A stretch of DNA of 53,134 nucleotides from Candidatus Binataceae bacterium (GTDB lineage: Bacteria > Desulfobacterota > Binatia > Binatales > Binataceae): the NCBI GenBank assembly GCA_035308025.1, contig DATGHL010000049.1:1-53134 (forward strand), read 5' to 3'. Positions 1-7,312 of this stretch are shown piece after piece. The first letter of the stretch is position 1. The number at the start of each line of letters is the position of its first letter. The position numbers and the translations under genes were made by a program. The notes under the pieces were generated by a model. That model saw nothing but the letters and a program-made list of their open reading frames with translations, had not been told where the DNA came from and made no database searches.

Positions 1-125
1 ACTGCCACGCCATGAACTGAATCATGTCGTAGAGATTCCAGAATCGAGGCCAATCCGCAAAAGGACGCGCGGCGGCCCCTCGTTCGTAAGCATGGGCGAA
101 AGCTTGACAGTCTAAGTCTGATGAG
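1..125 (-). other. Unidentified coding-like fragment running off the left edge
   Basis: On the minus strand one frame stays open to the window edge and encodes an aromatic-rich segment (AYERGAAARPF, then WPRFWNLYDM). It follows directly after the truncated oxidoreductase remnant at 126-230 but in another frame. I do not recognise the protein. It could be the remainder of another broken gene joined by a rearrangement. The reading frame has no convincing start of its own. Confidence 0.25.
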
Positions 126-230
126 TCAAGTATGTTCTTCCCATTCGAAGCCCAGTGCCTCCATCTCGCGCGCGAGACTCGCCGGATCGACGCTATGCTC
201 ATTGACCGTGAAGAGAATGCCGATCTTCAT
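126..230 (-). pseudogene. N-terminal remnant of an LLM-class (F420-type) oxidoreductase
   Basis: The 34-codon frame begins MKIGILFTVNEHS and continues DPASLAREMEALGFE, which is the usual first beta-strand and helix of luciferase-like monooxygenase-family (LLM, F420-dependent) oxidoreductases. In intact members this leads into a GEH motif. Here the frame changes right after GFE and stops at a TGA. Family members are about 280-350 residues, so only the first tenth survives. Recognition rests on the N-terminal motif alone. It suggests the left edge of the window is a rearrangement scar. Confidence 0.5.
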
Positions 231-320
231 TTTTTGCTTTACTTCGCGCGCTCTGCAAAGGCGAGAGCATTCCGGGATTCTTCGCTCCGCTCAGAATGAC
301 ACTCAGCGGAAAAGTTTCGG

Positions 321-698
321 CTAGGCTTTTTTGGGCTCCGTCACCTCGCGATAGACCCGCATCGCTTCGACCGCGGTCGGCACGCCGCTGTACTGCGAGA
401 GATGGATGATCAGCTCCTTGATCTCTTCTTTCGGGATGCCGAGATTGAGCGCACCGCGCATGTGAATCTTCAGTTCGGGAGCGCGGCCGAGCGCGGTCAG
501 CGCCGCCATCGTGATCATCGAGCGGGTCTTGATCGCTAATCCGGGACGGCCCCAGACCGCGCCGAAAACCTGGTCGTTAAGGAAGTCGGCGAAGCCCGGG
601 TCGAATTCGCTCAGATAAGCGTGACCGGCCTTGGCGGCTTTTTCGCCAAATAGTTGCGTGCGGACTTCCATGCCTTTTTTAGTCAAATCATCGGCCAT
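321..698 (-). CDS. Carboxymuconolactone decarboxylase (CMD) family protein
   Basis: This 125-residue protein has the all-helical CMD fold signature: GRPGLAIKTRSMITMAALTALGRAPELKIHMRGALNLGIPKEEI, then the HLSQYSGVPTAVEAM segment. Family members include 4-carboxymuconolactone decarboxylase (PcaC) of the beta-ketoadipate pathway and AhpD-like disulfide reductases. It contains no cysteine at all, so the AhpD CxxC peroxidase-reduction role is excluded and a PcaC-like or unassigned role is left. An AGAGG sequence about ten bases upstream supports the start. It is the last gene of a three-gene minus-strand cluster behind a 3-hydroxyisobutyrate-dehydrogenase-like gene and a thiolase, which fits ring or branched-chain acid catabolism. 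The exact substrate is not readable from sequence. Confidence 0.88.
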   Translation of the reverse strand: MADDLTKKGMEVRTQLFGEKAAKAGHAYLSEFDPGFADFLNDQVFGAVWGRPGLAIKTRSMITMAALTALGRAPELKIHMRGALNLGIPKEEIKELIIHLSQYSGVPTAVEAMRVYREVTEPKKA

Positions 699-758
699 GA
701 TGCGGATACCTCTGTCGCGCGATCGCGTTATCTCTTCACTCAGTCTGTTGCGAATTGC

Positions 759-1652
759 TCAGACGCGGACTTTGACGCCCGCGCGATCCTCCTGCACGGT
801 GAAGGCCGCGCTCGAGTCCTTCTCGCCGAGTCCGTGCGTCACCGCCGCAAGGAGGTCCTGTTCGACCAGGCTCGCGAGCGGCATCCCGACGTCGTTTTCG
901 CGCGCGAGCTGCGTCGCGAGCGCGAGATCCTTGCGCGCCAGCTTGAGCGCGAAGCTGACGCGATCGAAGTTGCCCTTGAAGATCACCTTGGGCAGCGCCC
1001 GCAACAGCATCCCCTGGCCGTAGGCGCCGTTCTGCACTGCGGTGAAGAGCGCCTCGGCAGGGACGCCCGCCTTGACCCCCATCGTGAAGGCTTCGGCGAG
1101 GATCTGCATACTGCAGATTGCGATCATGTTGTGGACCAGCTTGGCGACGGCGCCCGCGCCGATCGCGCCAACATAAGAGACCTTGTCGCCGATGCCGTCG
1201 AGCGCAGGTTTGATCCGGTTGTAGATCTGTTCGTCGCCACCGACCATCACGGCCAGCGTCGCGTTGCGCGCGCCCGGTACGCCGCCGCTCACGGGCGCGT
1301 CGATCATCGGGATACCCTTTTCTGCGAAGGTAGCGTGCAGCCGCCGAATCAAAGTCGGTGAGTTGGTCGAGAGATCCGCATACACGGCGCATTTTCCGAT
1401 CCCGTGGATGATGCCGTTTTCGCCGCCGATCGCGACCGCCTCGACCTCCTTCGGTCCGGGCAGCGAGGTCAGGACGAGTTCGGCGTCCTTGGCGGCATCC
1501 GCCGGTGTGTCGGCCCATTTCGCGCCGCCCGCCAGATGAGGTTCCGCGGCGGCGCGGCGCACGTCGTGAACCACGAGAGTGTGTCCGGCCTTGAGCAGGT
1601 TGAGCGCCATCGGGCCGCCCATGTTGCCGAGACCAATGAATCCAATACGCAT
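759..1652 (-). CDS. 3-hydroxyisobutyrate dehydrogenase-family NAD(P)-dependent oxidoreductase
   Basis: This 297-residue beta-hydroxyacid dehydrogenase opens with the Rossmann motif GFIGLGNMGGPMA (residues 4-16). It carries the substrate-binding DAPVSGGVPGA stretch (around 119-129) and the catalytic lysine in GAVAKLVHN (around 167-175). Length and motif order match the family that includes 3-hydroxyisobutyrate, tartronate-semialdehyde and 2-hydroxymethylglutarate dehydrogenases. It lies 19 bases downstream of the thiolase on the same strand, so the two are probably cotranscribed. The neighbourhood suggests oxidation of a branched hydroxyacid to a semialdehyde, as in valine or related acid degradation, but substrate specificity cannot be decided here. 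Confidence 0.92.
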   Translation of the reverse strand: MRIGFIGLGNMGGPMALNLLKAGHTLVVHDVRRAAAEPHLAGGAKWADTPADAAKDAELVLTSLPGPKEVEAVAIGGENGIIHGIGKCAVYADLSTNSPTLIRRLHATFAEKGIPMIDAPVSGGVPGARNATLAVMVGGDEQIYNRIKPALDGIGDKVSYVGAIGAGAVAKLVHNMIAICSMQILAEAFTMGVKAGVPAEALFTAVQNGAYGQGMLLRALPKVIFKGNFDRVSFALKLARKDLALATQLARENDVGMPLASLVEQDLLAAVTHGLGEKDSSAAFTVQEDRAGVKVRV

Positions 1653-1671
1653 CGATTTTCTCCCGGGCCCG

Positions 1672-2856
1672 CTAGGCCCGCTCGATCAGCGTGCCGGTGC
1701 CCAGGCCGCCGCCGCAGCACATCGTCACGATTGCCCGTTGACCGTGGGTCCGTTCGAGCTCGTTGATCGCCTTGGTGACCAGTCCGCAGCCGGTCGCGCC
1801 CAGCGGATGGCCCAACGCGATCGCGCCGCCATTCGGATTGACGCGGTTCATGTCCGGCTCGAGGGTCTTGGCCCAGCTCAGCACCACCGACGCGAAGGCC
1901 TCGTTGATCTCGAAGACGTCGATATCGCCGATTCGCAACCCGTTCTTCTCAAGCAATTTCCGTGTCGCCGGGATCGGCCCCTCGAGCATCAGCACGGGAT
2001 CGCATCCGACCAGGCAGGTGTCGATCACGCGGGCGCGCGGGCGGCAGCCCAGCTCCTGCGCCTTGGCCGCGCTCATCAGCAGGACAGCCGCGGCGCCGTC
2101 GGCGACCTGCGAGGCCGAGCCCGCGGTATGGATGCCGTCGGGGCGCGCGACCGGCTTGAGCCCGGCCAAAGCTTCCAGGCTCGTATTGCGCGGCACTTCG
2201 TCGCGAGTGATCGTGCGGGTCTCGGTGGATTTTTCGCCGCCTTCGGCTTTGACCGGCGCCTCGACCGGCACCAGTTGCGACTCGAAGCGCTTTTCCGCGA
2301 CGGCGCGCGCCGCGCGCAACTGCGACTCCAGACCGAAACCGTCGGCGTCCGCCCGCGTGATTCCGTACTTGGTCGCGATCCGCTCGGCGCCTTCGAACTG
2401 GCTCACGAACTCATAGTGCTCGCGATACTTGCGGGTGATGGGCTTGCCCATCCCGGCCTGCGCGCCGGCAATCGAATCCGAGCCGATCGGCAACAGACTC
2501 ATGTTCTCGACCCCGCAGGCCATCACGATCTCTTCGGCGCCCGAAGCGATGATGCTGGCGGCGAGGTTGACCGCGAACTGACTCGAGCCGCACTGTGAAT
2601 CGATCGTCGAGCAGGCCACTTCCGCGGGTCCGCCGGCCGCGAGCCACGCCGTGCGCGTAACGCTCATCGCCTGTGCGCCGACCTTGTTGATGCAGCCGCC
2701 CACCACCTGGCCGACCGCGCTCGGGGCGACGTTCGCGCGCTGCAGCACCGCCATCATCACCTGGCCGAGCAGGTCGACCGGATGCGCGCCGGAAAGGGCT
2801 CCGTTCTTTTTGCCGATGGGCGACCGGCCCGCCTCGACGATCACAACATCTCGCAT
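1672..2856 (-). CDS. Thiolase family protein (acetyl-CoA acetyltransferase type)
   Basis: The 394-residue thiolase starts MRDVVIVEAGRSPIGKKNG. The ATG at 2856 is preferred over one nine codons upstream because GGAGGA stands six bases before it. The nucleophilic cysteine sits in DSQCGSSQFA (around residue 89), the acid/base histidine in NGGAIALGHPLGATG, and the second catalytic cysteine in MCCGGGLGTGTLIE near the C-terminus. Thiolases cleave 3-ketoacyl-CoA or condense two acyl-CoAs. The substitution of the usual FCSSG context by QCGSS is typical of the large degradative/uncharacterised thiolase group. It heads the minus-strand cluster with the hydroxyacid dehydrogenase and the CMD-family protein. 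Confidence 0.93.
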   Translation of the reverse strand: MRDVVIVEAGRSPIGKKNGALSGAHPVDLLGQVMMAVLQRANVAPSAVGQVVGGCINKVGAQAMSVTRTAWLAAGGPAEVACSTIDSQCGSSQFAVNLAASIIASGAEEIVMACGVENMSLLPIGSDSIAGAQAGMGKPITRKYREHYEFVSQFEGAERIATKYGITRADADGFGLESQLRAARAVAEKRFESQLVPVEAPVKAEGGEKSTETRTITRDEVPRNTSLEALAGLKPVARPDGIHTAGSASQVADGAAAVLLMSAAKAQELGCRPRARVIDTCLVGCDPVLMLEGPIPATRKLLEKNGLRIGDIDVFEINEAFASVVLSWAKTLEPDMNRVNPNGGAIALGHPLGATGCGLVTKAINELERTHGQRAIVTMCCGGGLGTGTLIERA

Positions 2857-3089
2857 GGGTTCCTCCGTTATGCCGAGCCGCACCGGCGACTCGAATCCTG
2901 ATTAGAGCTTCGGGGTCGACTCGGCAGCGCTTCGCGCCGCAACCCGATCCCGGTGAAACCGCTCCCTAGTTTAAGCACTCACTGACCGCCCGCGACAAGC
3001 GCAACGCTCGATGGCAGTCGCGATAGAGCTCGCAGCTTTTGACGGCTCACCGATCCCAGGCGCCGGCGCGCTGACCGGACGGTCGGGAG

Positions 3090-3120
3090 TTGACATCGTC
3101 GAGCGTGTATATAAGGCTAT
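3090..3120 (+). promoter_or_regulatory. Possible promoter for the riboswitch-controlled operon
   Basis: A perfect TTGACA (3090-3095) is followed by TATATAAGG (3108-3116). The best -10 reading, TATAAG at 3110-3115, gives a spacer of only 14 bases, shorter than the sigma-70 optimum, so the assignment is tentative. The position, about 20 bases before the aptamer, is what would be expected. Confidence 0.35.
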
Positions 3121-3133
3121 CGAGCAGTAATTG

Positions 3134-3247
3134 TGGCCTTATCCAGAGCGGCGGAGGGACTGGCCCGAAGATGCCGCAGCAACCGGCCTATTGGGTGCTG
3201 GTGCTAAATCCTGCGGGACTCCACGAAGGAGTCTTGGAAGATAAGGC
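3134..3247 (+). promoter_or_regulatory. SAM-I (S-box) riboswitch aptamer
   Basis: The core motif GAGGGACTGGCCC (3154-3166) and the downstream GCAACC (3178-3183) are the diagnostic SAM-I sequences. Closing helix P1 is GCCTTATC (3136-3143) with GATAAGGC (3240-3247), a perfect 8-bp match. P4 is GGACTCC (3216-3222) with a complementary arm at 3227-3234. The SAM-I class binds S-adenosylmethionine and normally switches off sulfur/methionine genes when SAM is abundant. The next gene starts at 3342, after a terminator, so the element should govern the whole plus-strand sulfur operon. Recognition is by consensus and pairing, seen directly. Confidence 0.94.
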
Positions 3248-3259
3248 GAGAGTTGTGCC

Positions 3260-3300
3260 AACCCTCGTCCTTATTATCTGAGGAGAGGGTTTTCTTTTTT
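3260..3300 (+). terminator. Riboswitch expression-platform terminator
   Basis: The arms AACCCTC (3260-3266) and GAGGGTT (3285-3291) form a hairpin, extended inside by TCC/GGA (3268-3270 with 3282-3284), followed by a run of T (3290-3293 and 3295-3300). The competing antiterminator is visible: GATAAGG (3240-3246, the 3' strand of P1) can pair with CCTTATT (3269-3275) in the terminator. SAM binding would therefore free the terminator and reduce transcription of the genes starting at 3342. Confidence 0.9.
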
Positions 3301-3341
3301 CGCCCTTTCCGCCGCGCTCTGGATGTCGCTGCGAGTGAGCG

Positions 3342-4055
3342 ATGGGCGAGAGCAAAAATCAACGCGTACTGATTGTCGGCGTCGGCGGACTCGGAGTGCC
3401 GTCCGCGATGGCCTTGGTGCGCGGCGGCGTCAGCGAACTTGCGCTGATCGATCCCGATCCAGTCGAGCTCTCGAATCTGCCGCGGCAGACGCTCTACCGC
3501 GATGCGGATATCGGGGCGCTCAAGGTAATCGCTGCGGCGCGCCATCTGCGCGCGCTCGCTCCCACCCTGAACCTCGAGACCCATGCCGAACGCCTCGACG
3601 CCGCCAACGGGACCCAACTAATCGCACGCGCGGCATTTGTGATCGACGCCACCGACAATCCGGCGACCAAGTTTCTGATCAACGATGTCTGTGTCGCCAG
3701 TGGCACGCCCTTCGTCTATGGCGGCGCGATCATGATGAGCGGTCAGGCGATGACCGTGTTACCCGGCCGCACCGCCTGTCTGCGCTGCCTCTTTGAGGGG
3801 CCGCCCGACGACGGCGACGCAGAGAGCTGCCGCGACGCCGGCATCGTCGGTCCGGTGGCGGGCGCGATCGGCGAGGCGCAGGCGGCAGAGGCGCTGAGCT
3901 GGCTGCGCGGCGAGACGCCCATGCTGGCGGGCCGGATGCTGACCTACGACGGCAAAACCGGCTCTGTGCGAGTTACCGAAATCAGCGTGCGCTCAGGATG
4001 CGGCTGCGGCGCGGCGGAGGCGGGCCTCGCCGCCGTTGCCGGCAGTGCGCGATAA
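3342..4055 (+). CDS. E1-like sulfur-carrier adenylyltransferase (ThiF/MoeB/HesA family)
   Basis: This 237-residue protein has the ATP-binding glycine motif VGVGGLGVPSA (residues 12-22), the acidic LALIDPDPVELSNLPRQ segment that contacts Mg-ATP and arginine, the DATDNPATK motif, and a CLRC plus C-terminal CGCG set that fits the structural zinc site of MoeB/ThiF. Such enzymes adenylate the C-terminal Gly-Gly of ubiquitin-like carriers (MoaD, ThiS, CysO, HcyS) before thiocarboxylation. It is the first gene after the SAM riboswitch, and the carrier at 5397 is its obvious partner. It lacks a C-terminal rhodanese domain, so the sulfur must come from elsewhere. A GAG-rich stretch precedes the ATG at 3342. 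Confidence 0.9.
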   Translation: MGESKNQRVLIVGVGGLGVPSAMALVRGGVSELALIDPDPVELSNLPRQTLYRDADIGALKVIAAARHLRALAPTLNLETHAERLDAANGTQLIARAAFVIDATDNPATKFLINDVCVASGTPFVYGGAIMMSGQAMTVLPGRTACLRCLFEGPPDDGDAESCRDAGIVGPVAGAIGEAQAAEALSWLRGETPMLAGRMLTYDGKTGSVRVTEISVRSGCGCGAAEAGLAAVAGSAR

Positions 4056-4096
4056 GCCGTAGCGAAAGTTAAGATGTTCGAGAACAAGAGGACGCG

Positions 4097-5359
4097 ATGA
4101 GCTACGTCACCAATCTGAAGTGTCGCGAATGCGGCCAGGAATATCCGATCAGCCCCCTGCACGTCTGCGAGATGTGCTTCGGGCCGCTCGAGGTCGGTTA
4201 CGACTATGCGCGGATCAAGGCCGCCATCTCACGCGCGGCGATCGAGAAACGCCCGCACAACCTGTGGCGCTACCGTGAGCTGCTGCCGGTCGAGGGCGAG
4301 CCCGAGATCGGGCCGCACTCCGGCTTCACGCCGCTGGTCCAAATGAAGCGCCTCGGCGCCGAGCTCGGACTCAAGCGCCTCTATGTCAAGGACGACACCG
4401 TCAACCACCCGACGCTCTCATACAAGGACCGCGTGGTGTCGGTGGCGATCAGCAAGGCGCGCGAGTTCGGCTTCAAAACGGTGTCGTGCGCCTCGACCGG
4501 GAATCTGGCCACCGCGGTCGCCGCACACGCTGCGCGCGCCGGTCTGAATTGTGTGATCTTCATGCCCGAGGGCGTCGAGGCGGGCAAGATCGTCGGCTCG
4601 ACGATCTATGGCGCGCAGGTCATCACGATCCGCGGCAACTACGACGACGTCAACCGCCTCTGCAGCGAAATCGCGGACAAATACGGCTGGGCTTTCGTCA
4701 ATATCAATCTGCGCCCCTACTACACCGAGGGGGCGAAGACCTTCGGCTTCGAAGTCGCCGAGCAGTTGGGCTGGCGGCTGCCGAATCATATCGTCATCCC
4801 GACGGCCGGCGGCACGATTTTGCCGAAGGTCGCCAAGGCCTTCAAGGAATTGAGGGAAGTTGGCCTGATACGCGACGGCGAATGCAAGGTGCATAGCGCG
4901 CAGGCGGCCGGCTCGGCGCCGGTAATTCATGCGCTGCACAAAGGCACCGACCTGATCACGCCGGTCAAACCCGACACCATCGCGAAGTCGATCGCGATCG
5001 GTAATCCGGCCGACGGCTATTACGTCTTGAAGGCGGTGCGCGAATCGGGCGGATGGGGCGACGTCGCGACCGATCCGGAGATCATCGACGCCATCAAACT
5101 GCTCGCCCGCACCGAGGGCATCTTCGCCGAGCCCGCCGGCGGCACCACGCTCGCCGTGACGATGAAACTCATCGCGCAAAAGCGGATTCACCCCGACGAA
5201 AGCGTGGTAGTATCCATTACGGGTAACGGCTACAAGACGCTCGAAGCGGTTGCGCAATCCATCGCGCGGCCATATGAGATCGAAGCGCGGCTCAAAGACT
5301 TCGACGCCTTGTTCGAGCGCCTTAACGGCACCGCCCGGCCGCTCGCCGGCGCCGCGTGA
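4097..5359 (+). CDS. thrC: Threonine synthase
   Basis: A PLP fold-type II enzyme of 420 residues. An N-terminal four-cysteine ribbon (CREC at 9-12 and CEMC) precedes the core. The PLP lysine lies in HPTLSYKDRVVS. The cofactor phosphate/substrate loops are seen in CASTGNLATAVAAHAARAG and in IPTAGGTILPK, and a late SITGNGYK segment is typical of this threonine synthase class. The enzyme converts O-phosphohomoserine to threonine. Its presence behind a SAM riboswitch makes sense because threonine and methionine synthesis compete for phosphohomoserine/homoserine. It follows the E1-like gene by 41 bases and precedes the sulfur carrier by 37. Confidence 0.94.
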   Translation: MSYVTNLKCRECGQEYPISPLHVCEMCFGPLEVGYDYARIKAAISRAAIEKRPHNLWRYRELLPVEGEPEIGPHSGFTPLVQMKRLGAELGLKRLYVKDDTVNHPTLSYKDRVVSVAISKAREFGFKTVSCASTGNLATAVAAHAARAGLNCVIFMPEGVEAGKIVGSTIYGAQVITIRGNYDDVNRLCSEIADKYGWAFVNINLRPYYTEGAKTFGFEVAEQLGWRLPNHIVIPTAGGTILPKVAKAFKELREVGLIRDGECKVHSAQAAGSAPVIHALHKGTDLITPVKPDTIAKSIAIGNPADGYYVLKAVRESGGWGDVATDPEIIDAIKLLARTEGIFAEPAGGTTLAVTMKLIAQKRIHPDESVVVSITGNGYKTLEAVAQSIARPYEIEARLKDFDALFERLNGTARPLAGAA

Positions 5360-5396
5360 GACAAGATCATTAGTTGAGGAGGTTCCAAACTGTACG

Positions 5397-5675
5397 ATGG
5401 CAATAAAGGTTCGCGTACCTACGCCGCTGCGCCGCTTCACCGCGGGCAGCGACGAAGTGACGGCAAGCGGCGATTCGGTCAAGGCCGTGCTGGCCGATCT
5501 CGAACGACGTCATCCGGGGATCGGCGAGCGGCTGCTCGACGCTCAGGGTGAGTTGCGCCGCTTCGTCAACGTCTATCTGAACGGCGACGATATCCGTTTT
5601 CTCAGTGCGCTTGAGTCAAAGGTCAAGGATGGCGACGACATCTCGATCGTCCCCGCGATCGCCGGCGGCTGCTAA
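5397..5675 (+). CDS. MoaD/ThiS-family ubiquitin-like sulfur carrier with Gly-Gly-Cys C-terminus
   Basis: The 92-residue beta-grasp protein begins MAIKVRVPTPLRRF; GAGGAGG 15 bases upstream supports the ATG at 5397. It ends SIVPAIAGGC. Active carriers must expose Gly-Gly for adenylation and thiocarboxylation, yet here a cysteine follows the GG. Mycobacterial CysO forms a CysO-cysteine adduct cleaved by the JAMM protease Mec, and Wolinella HcyS is made with an extra C-terminal residue removed by HcyD. By analogy this carrier probably needs a protease. It is followed by a cysteine-synthase gene that overlaps its 3' end, the cysO-cysM arrangement known from Mycobacterium. Confidence 0.92.
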   Translation: MAIKVRVPTPLRRFTAGSDEVTASGDSVKAVLADLERRHPGIGERLLDAQGELRRFVNVYLNGDDIRFLSALESKVKDGDDISIVPAIAGGC

Positions 5676-6693
5676 CACGCCGCGCGCGGCCGGCGCAGAG
5701 ATCGTCCCGGCCGCGCGCGCGCACAGCGTGCTCGAGCTGATCGGCAACACTCCGCTGCTCGAAATCTCCCGCCTGACGGCGGGGCTGCTGCCCGCGGGCG
5801 TCCGCATCTTCGCCAAGCTGGAGGGTTTCAATCCCGGCGGTTCGGTCAAGGATCGCGCCGCGCGCAAGATGGTCGAGCTCGGCCTCGCGAGCGGTGAACT
5901 GCGCCCCGGCAAGGTCATTCTCGATTCGACTTCAGGCAACACCGGCATCGCGCTCGCGATGGTCGGGGCGATTCTCGGCTATCCGGTCGAACTCGTGATG
6001 GCGGCGAACGTCAGTCGCGAACGTAAACGGGTGATCGAGGCTTTTGGCGCCAAGCCCATCTACTCGGATCCGCTGGAAGGCTCCGACGGCGCGATCGTGA
6101 TGTGCCGGAAAATTATCGACGAGAACCCCGAGCGCTACTTCAAGCCGGATCAGTATAACAACGAGGCGAATCCGCTCGCTCATTTTGAAACCACCGGCCC
6201 GGAGATTTGGCGCGCCACCGGCGGCGCAGTTAGCCATTTCGTCGCCGGCATCGGCACCGGCGGCACCGTCATGGGCGCCGGACGTTATCTCAAGTCGCGC
6301 AATCCGGCGGTGAAGGTGATCGCCGTCGAACCCGACGACGCGATGCATGGGCTCGAGGGTCTTAAGCACATGGCCTCGTCGATTGTGCCAGGCATCTATC
6401 ACGAAGACGAACTCGACGACAAAATCGGCGTCAGTACGGAAGACGCCTATGAGATGGTGTATGGCCTCGGTCAGCTCGAGGGCATCCTGGTCGGACAGTC
6501 GTCGGGCGCCGCGATGGTGGCGGCGCTCAAAGTCGCCTGCAGCCTGCGCGAAGGCTGTGTCGTCACCATCTTTCCGGACTTCGGCGACAAGTACCTCTCG
6601 ACCAATCTCTGGATCGGATGGCAGCAGTGGCGCCGCGAAAAAATCGAGCGGCTGGTGAGCAAATGGAACGTATCCGCGAGCGCTACTACCTGA
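5629..6693 (+). CDS. cysM: Cysteine synthase-family PLP enzyme (CysM/CysK type), probably carrier-dependent
   Basis: After an unusual low-complexity N-terminal extension the canonical core starts HSVLELIGNTPLLEI. The PLP lysine is in NPGGSVKDRAA, the substrate loop in STSGNTGIALA, and the phosphate loop in GIGTGGTVMG. The C-terminal SSGAAMVAALK stretch is also typical. About 354 residues from the ATG at 5629, which overlaps the sulfur-carrier gene by 47 bases; a GTG at 5605 or an internal start near 5728 (GTG before LELIGNTP) are alternatives. The genetic linkage to a Gly-Gly carrier suggests use of carrier thiocarboxylate rather than free sulfide, as shown for M. tuberculosis CysM, but free-sulfide use is not excluded. 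Confidence 0.92.
   Translation: MATTSRSSPRSPAAANTPRAAGAEIVPAARAHSVLELIGNTPLLEISRLTAGLLPAGVRIFAKLEGFNPGGSVKDRAARKMVELGLASGELRPGKVILDSTSGNTGIALAMVGAILGYPVELVMAANVSRERKRVIEAFGAKPIYSDPLEGSDGAIVMCRKIIDENPERYFKPDQYNNEANPLAHFETTGPEIWRATGGAVSHFVAGIGTGGTVMGAGRYLKSRNPAVKVIAVEPDDAMHGLEGLKHMASSIVPGIYHEDELDDKIGVSTEDAYEMVYGLGQLEGILVGQSSGAAMVAALKVACSLREGCVVTIFPDFGDKYLSTNLWIGWQQWRREKIERLVSKWNVSASATT
5681..5719. repeat. 13-bp perfect inverted repeat in the cysM N-terminal extension
   Basis: CGCGCGCGGCCGG (5681-5693) is exactly repeated in inverted form at 5707-5719 with a 13-base loop. It lies in the non-conserved N-terminal part of the cysteine-synthase gene, just after the sulfur-carrier stop. It is similar in kind to the palindromes in the HAD gene at 7946 and in mutL. 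Confidence 0.75.
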
Positions 6694-6908
6694 GTTATCC
6701 GCGCGCGCTCATCAAGGAGCCGATTCTCTATCATCTAGTCAAGAAATTTGACCTGGTGTTTAACATCCGCGGCGCGAGCGTCTCGGAGGAGATGGGCCTG
6801 GTCGCCGTCGAATTCGAGGGCAGCAACGATCAGATCGAGCGCGCGTTGGCGTGGCTGCGCCAGTCCGGGGTCACGGTCGAACCGATCGAGAAAAACGTCA
6901 TCGAGTAG
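6663..6908 (+). CDS. NIL-domain protein
   Basis: This 81-residue protein (MERIRERYYLSYPRAL, then IKEPILYHLVKKFDLVFNIRGASVSEEMGLVAVEFEG) matches the NIL domain, an ACT-like ferredoxin fold found at the C-terminus of the methionine ABC transporter ATPase MetN and next to ferredoxin-type homocysteine synthesis proteins. In MetN the domain binds methionine and inhibits transport. The standalone form is often linked to methionine biosynthesis genes. It overlaps the end of the cysteine synthase by 31 bases, so it belongs to the riboswitch operon. A methionine-sensing or assembly role is inferred, not shown. Confidence 0.85.
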   Translation: MERIRERYYLSYPRALIKEPILYHLVKKFDLVFNIRGASVSEEMGLVAVEFEGSNDQIERALAWLRQSGVTVEPIEKNVIE

Positions 6909-6927
6909 CTCAGCGAACGAGGTCCAA

Positions 6928-7263
6928 ATGCCATTGCACAAGATGCTGCCCGCGATACTGATGGTATGGTTTTTCGCGATTGGAACCGGAGCCGCCCACG
7001 CGCAGGGAGCGCGGACAACCGCCAAGGATGCCGCAAGTGCATTTCCGTGCCCAAGCGGAGATACGAGTTGCGGAAACGGTGCGCCCGCGGCATCTGGAAG
7101 CCCGCCTGCTAATAATATCGCGCCGCAGAATTCTGTGCCGGATTCGAATCCCAATCAAAAGATAGAAGATGAGCCATCGAACGATGTCGACGAGGGTGTC
7201 GCGGAAGACCTCCGGGAAATGAACCGCGAAGCGATGCGGCACGAGGTAAACCGGCCGAAATAG
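6928..7263 (+). CDS. Small secreted protein, unknown function
   Basis: The 111-residue product begins with a signal peptide (MPLHKMLPAILMVWFFAIGTGAAHAQG; cleavage after AHA likely). The mature part is low in complexity, rich in Pro, Asn, Ala and Ser, with two cysteines (FPCPSGDTSCGNG) and an acidic C-terminal helix (DEGVAEDLREMNREAMRHEVN). It starts 19 bases after the NIL gene, so it may share its transcript. I do not recognise a family, and nothing ties it to sulfur chemistry beyond position. Confidence 0.6.
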   Translation: MPLHKMLPAILMVWFFAIGTGAAHAQGARTTAKDAASAFPCPSGDTSCGNGAPAASGSPPANNIAPQNSVPDSNPNQKIEDEPSNDVDEGVAEDLREMNREAMRHEVNRPK

Positions 7264-7312
7264 CTCTGCTCGTCCTCTGAGCTAGCAACTTGATGACCGG
7301 TGTCAGCGAACG

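Noticed and set aside
1579..2598. 339-codon plus-strand frame opposite the thiolase
   Set aside because: Antisense shadow of a well-conserved thiolase; no ribosome-binding site and no family resemblance.
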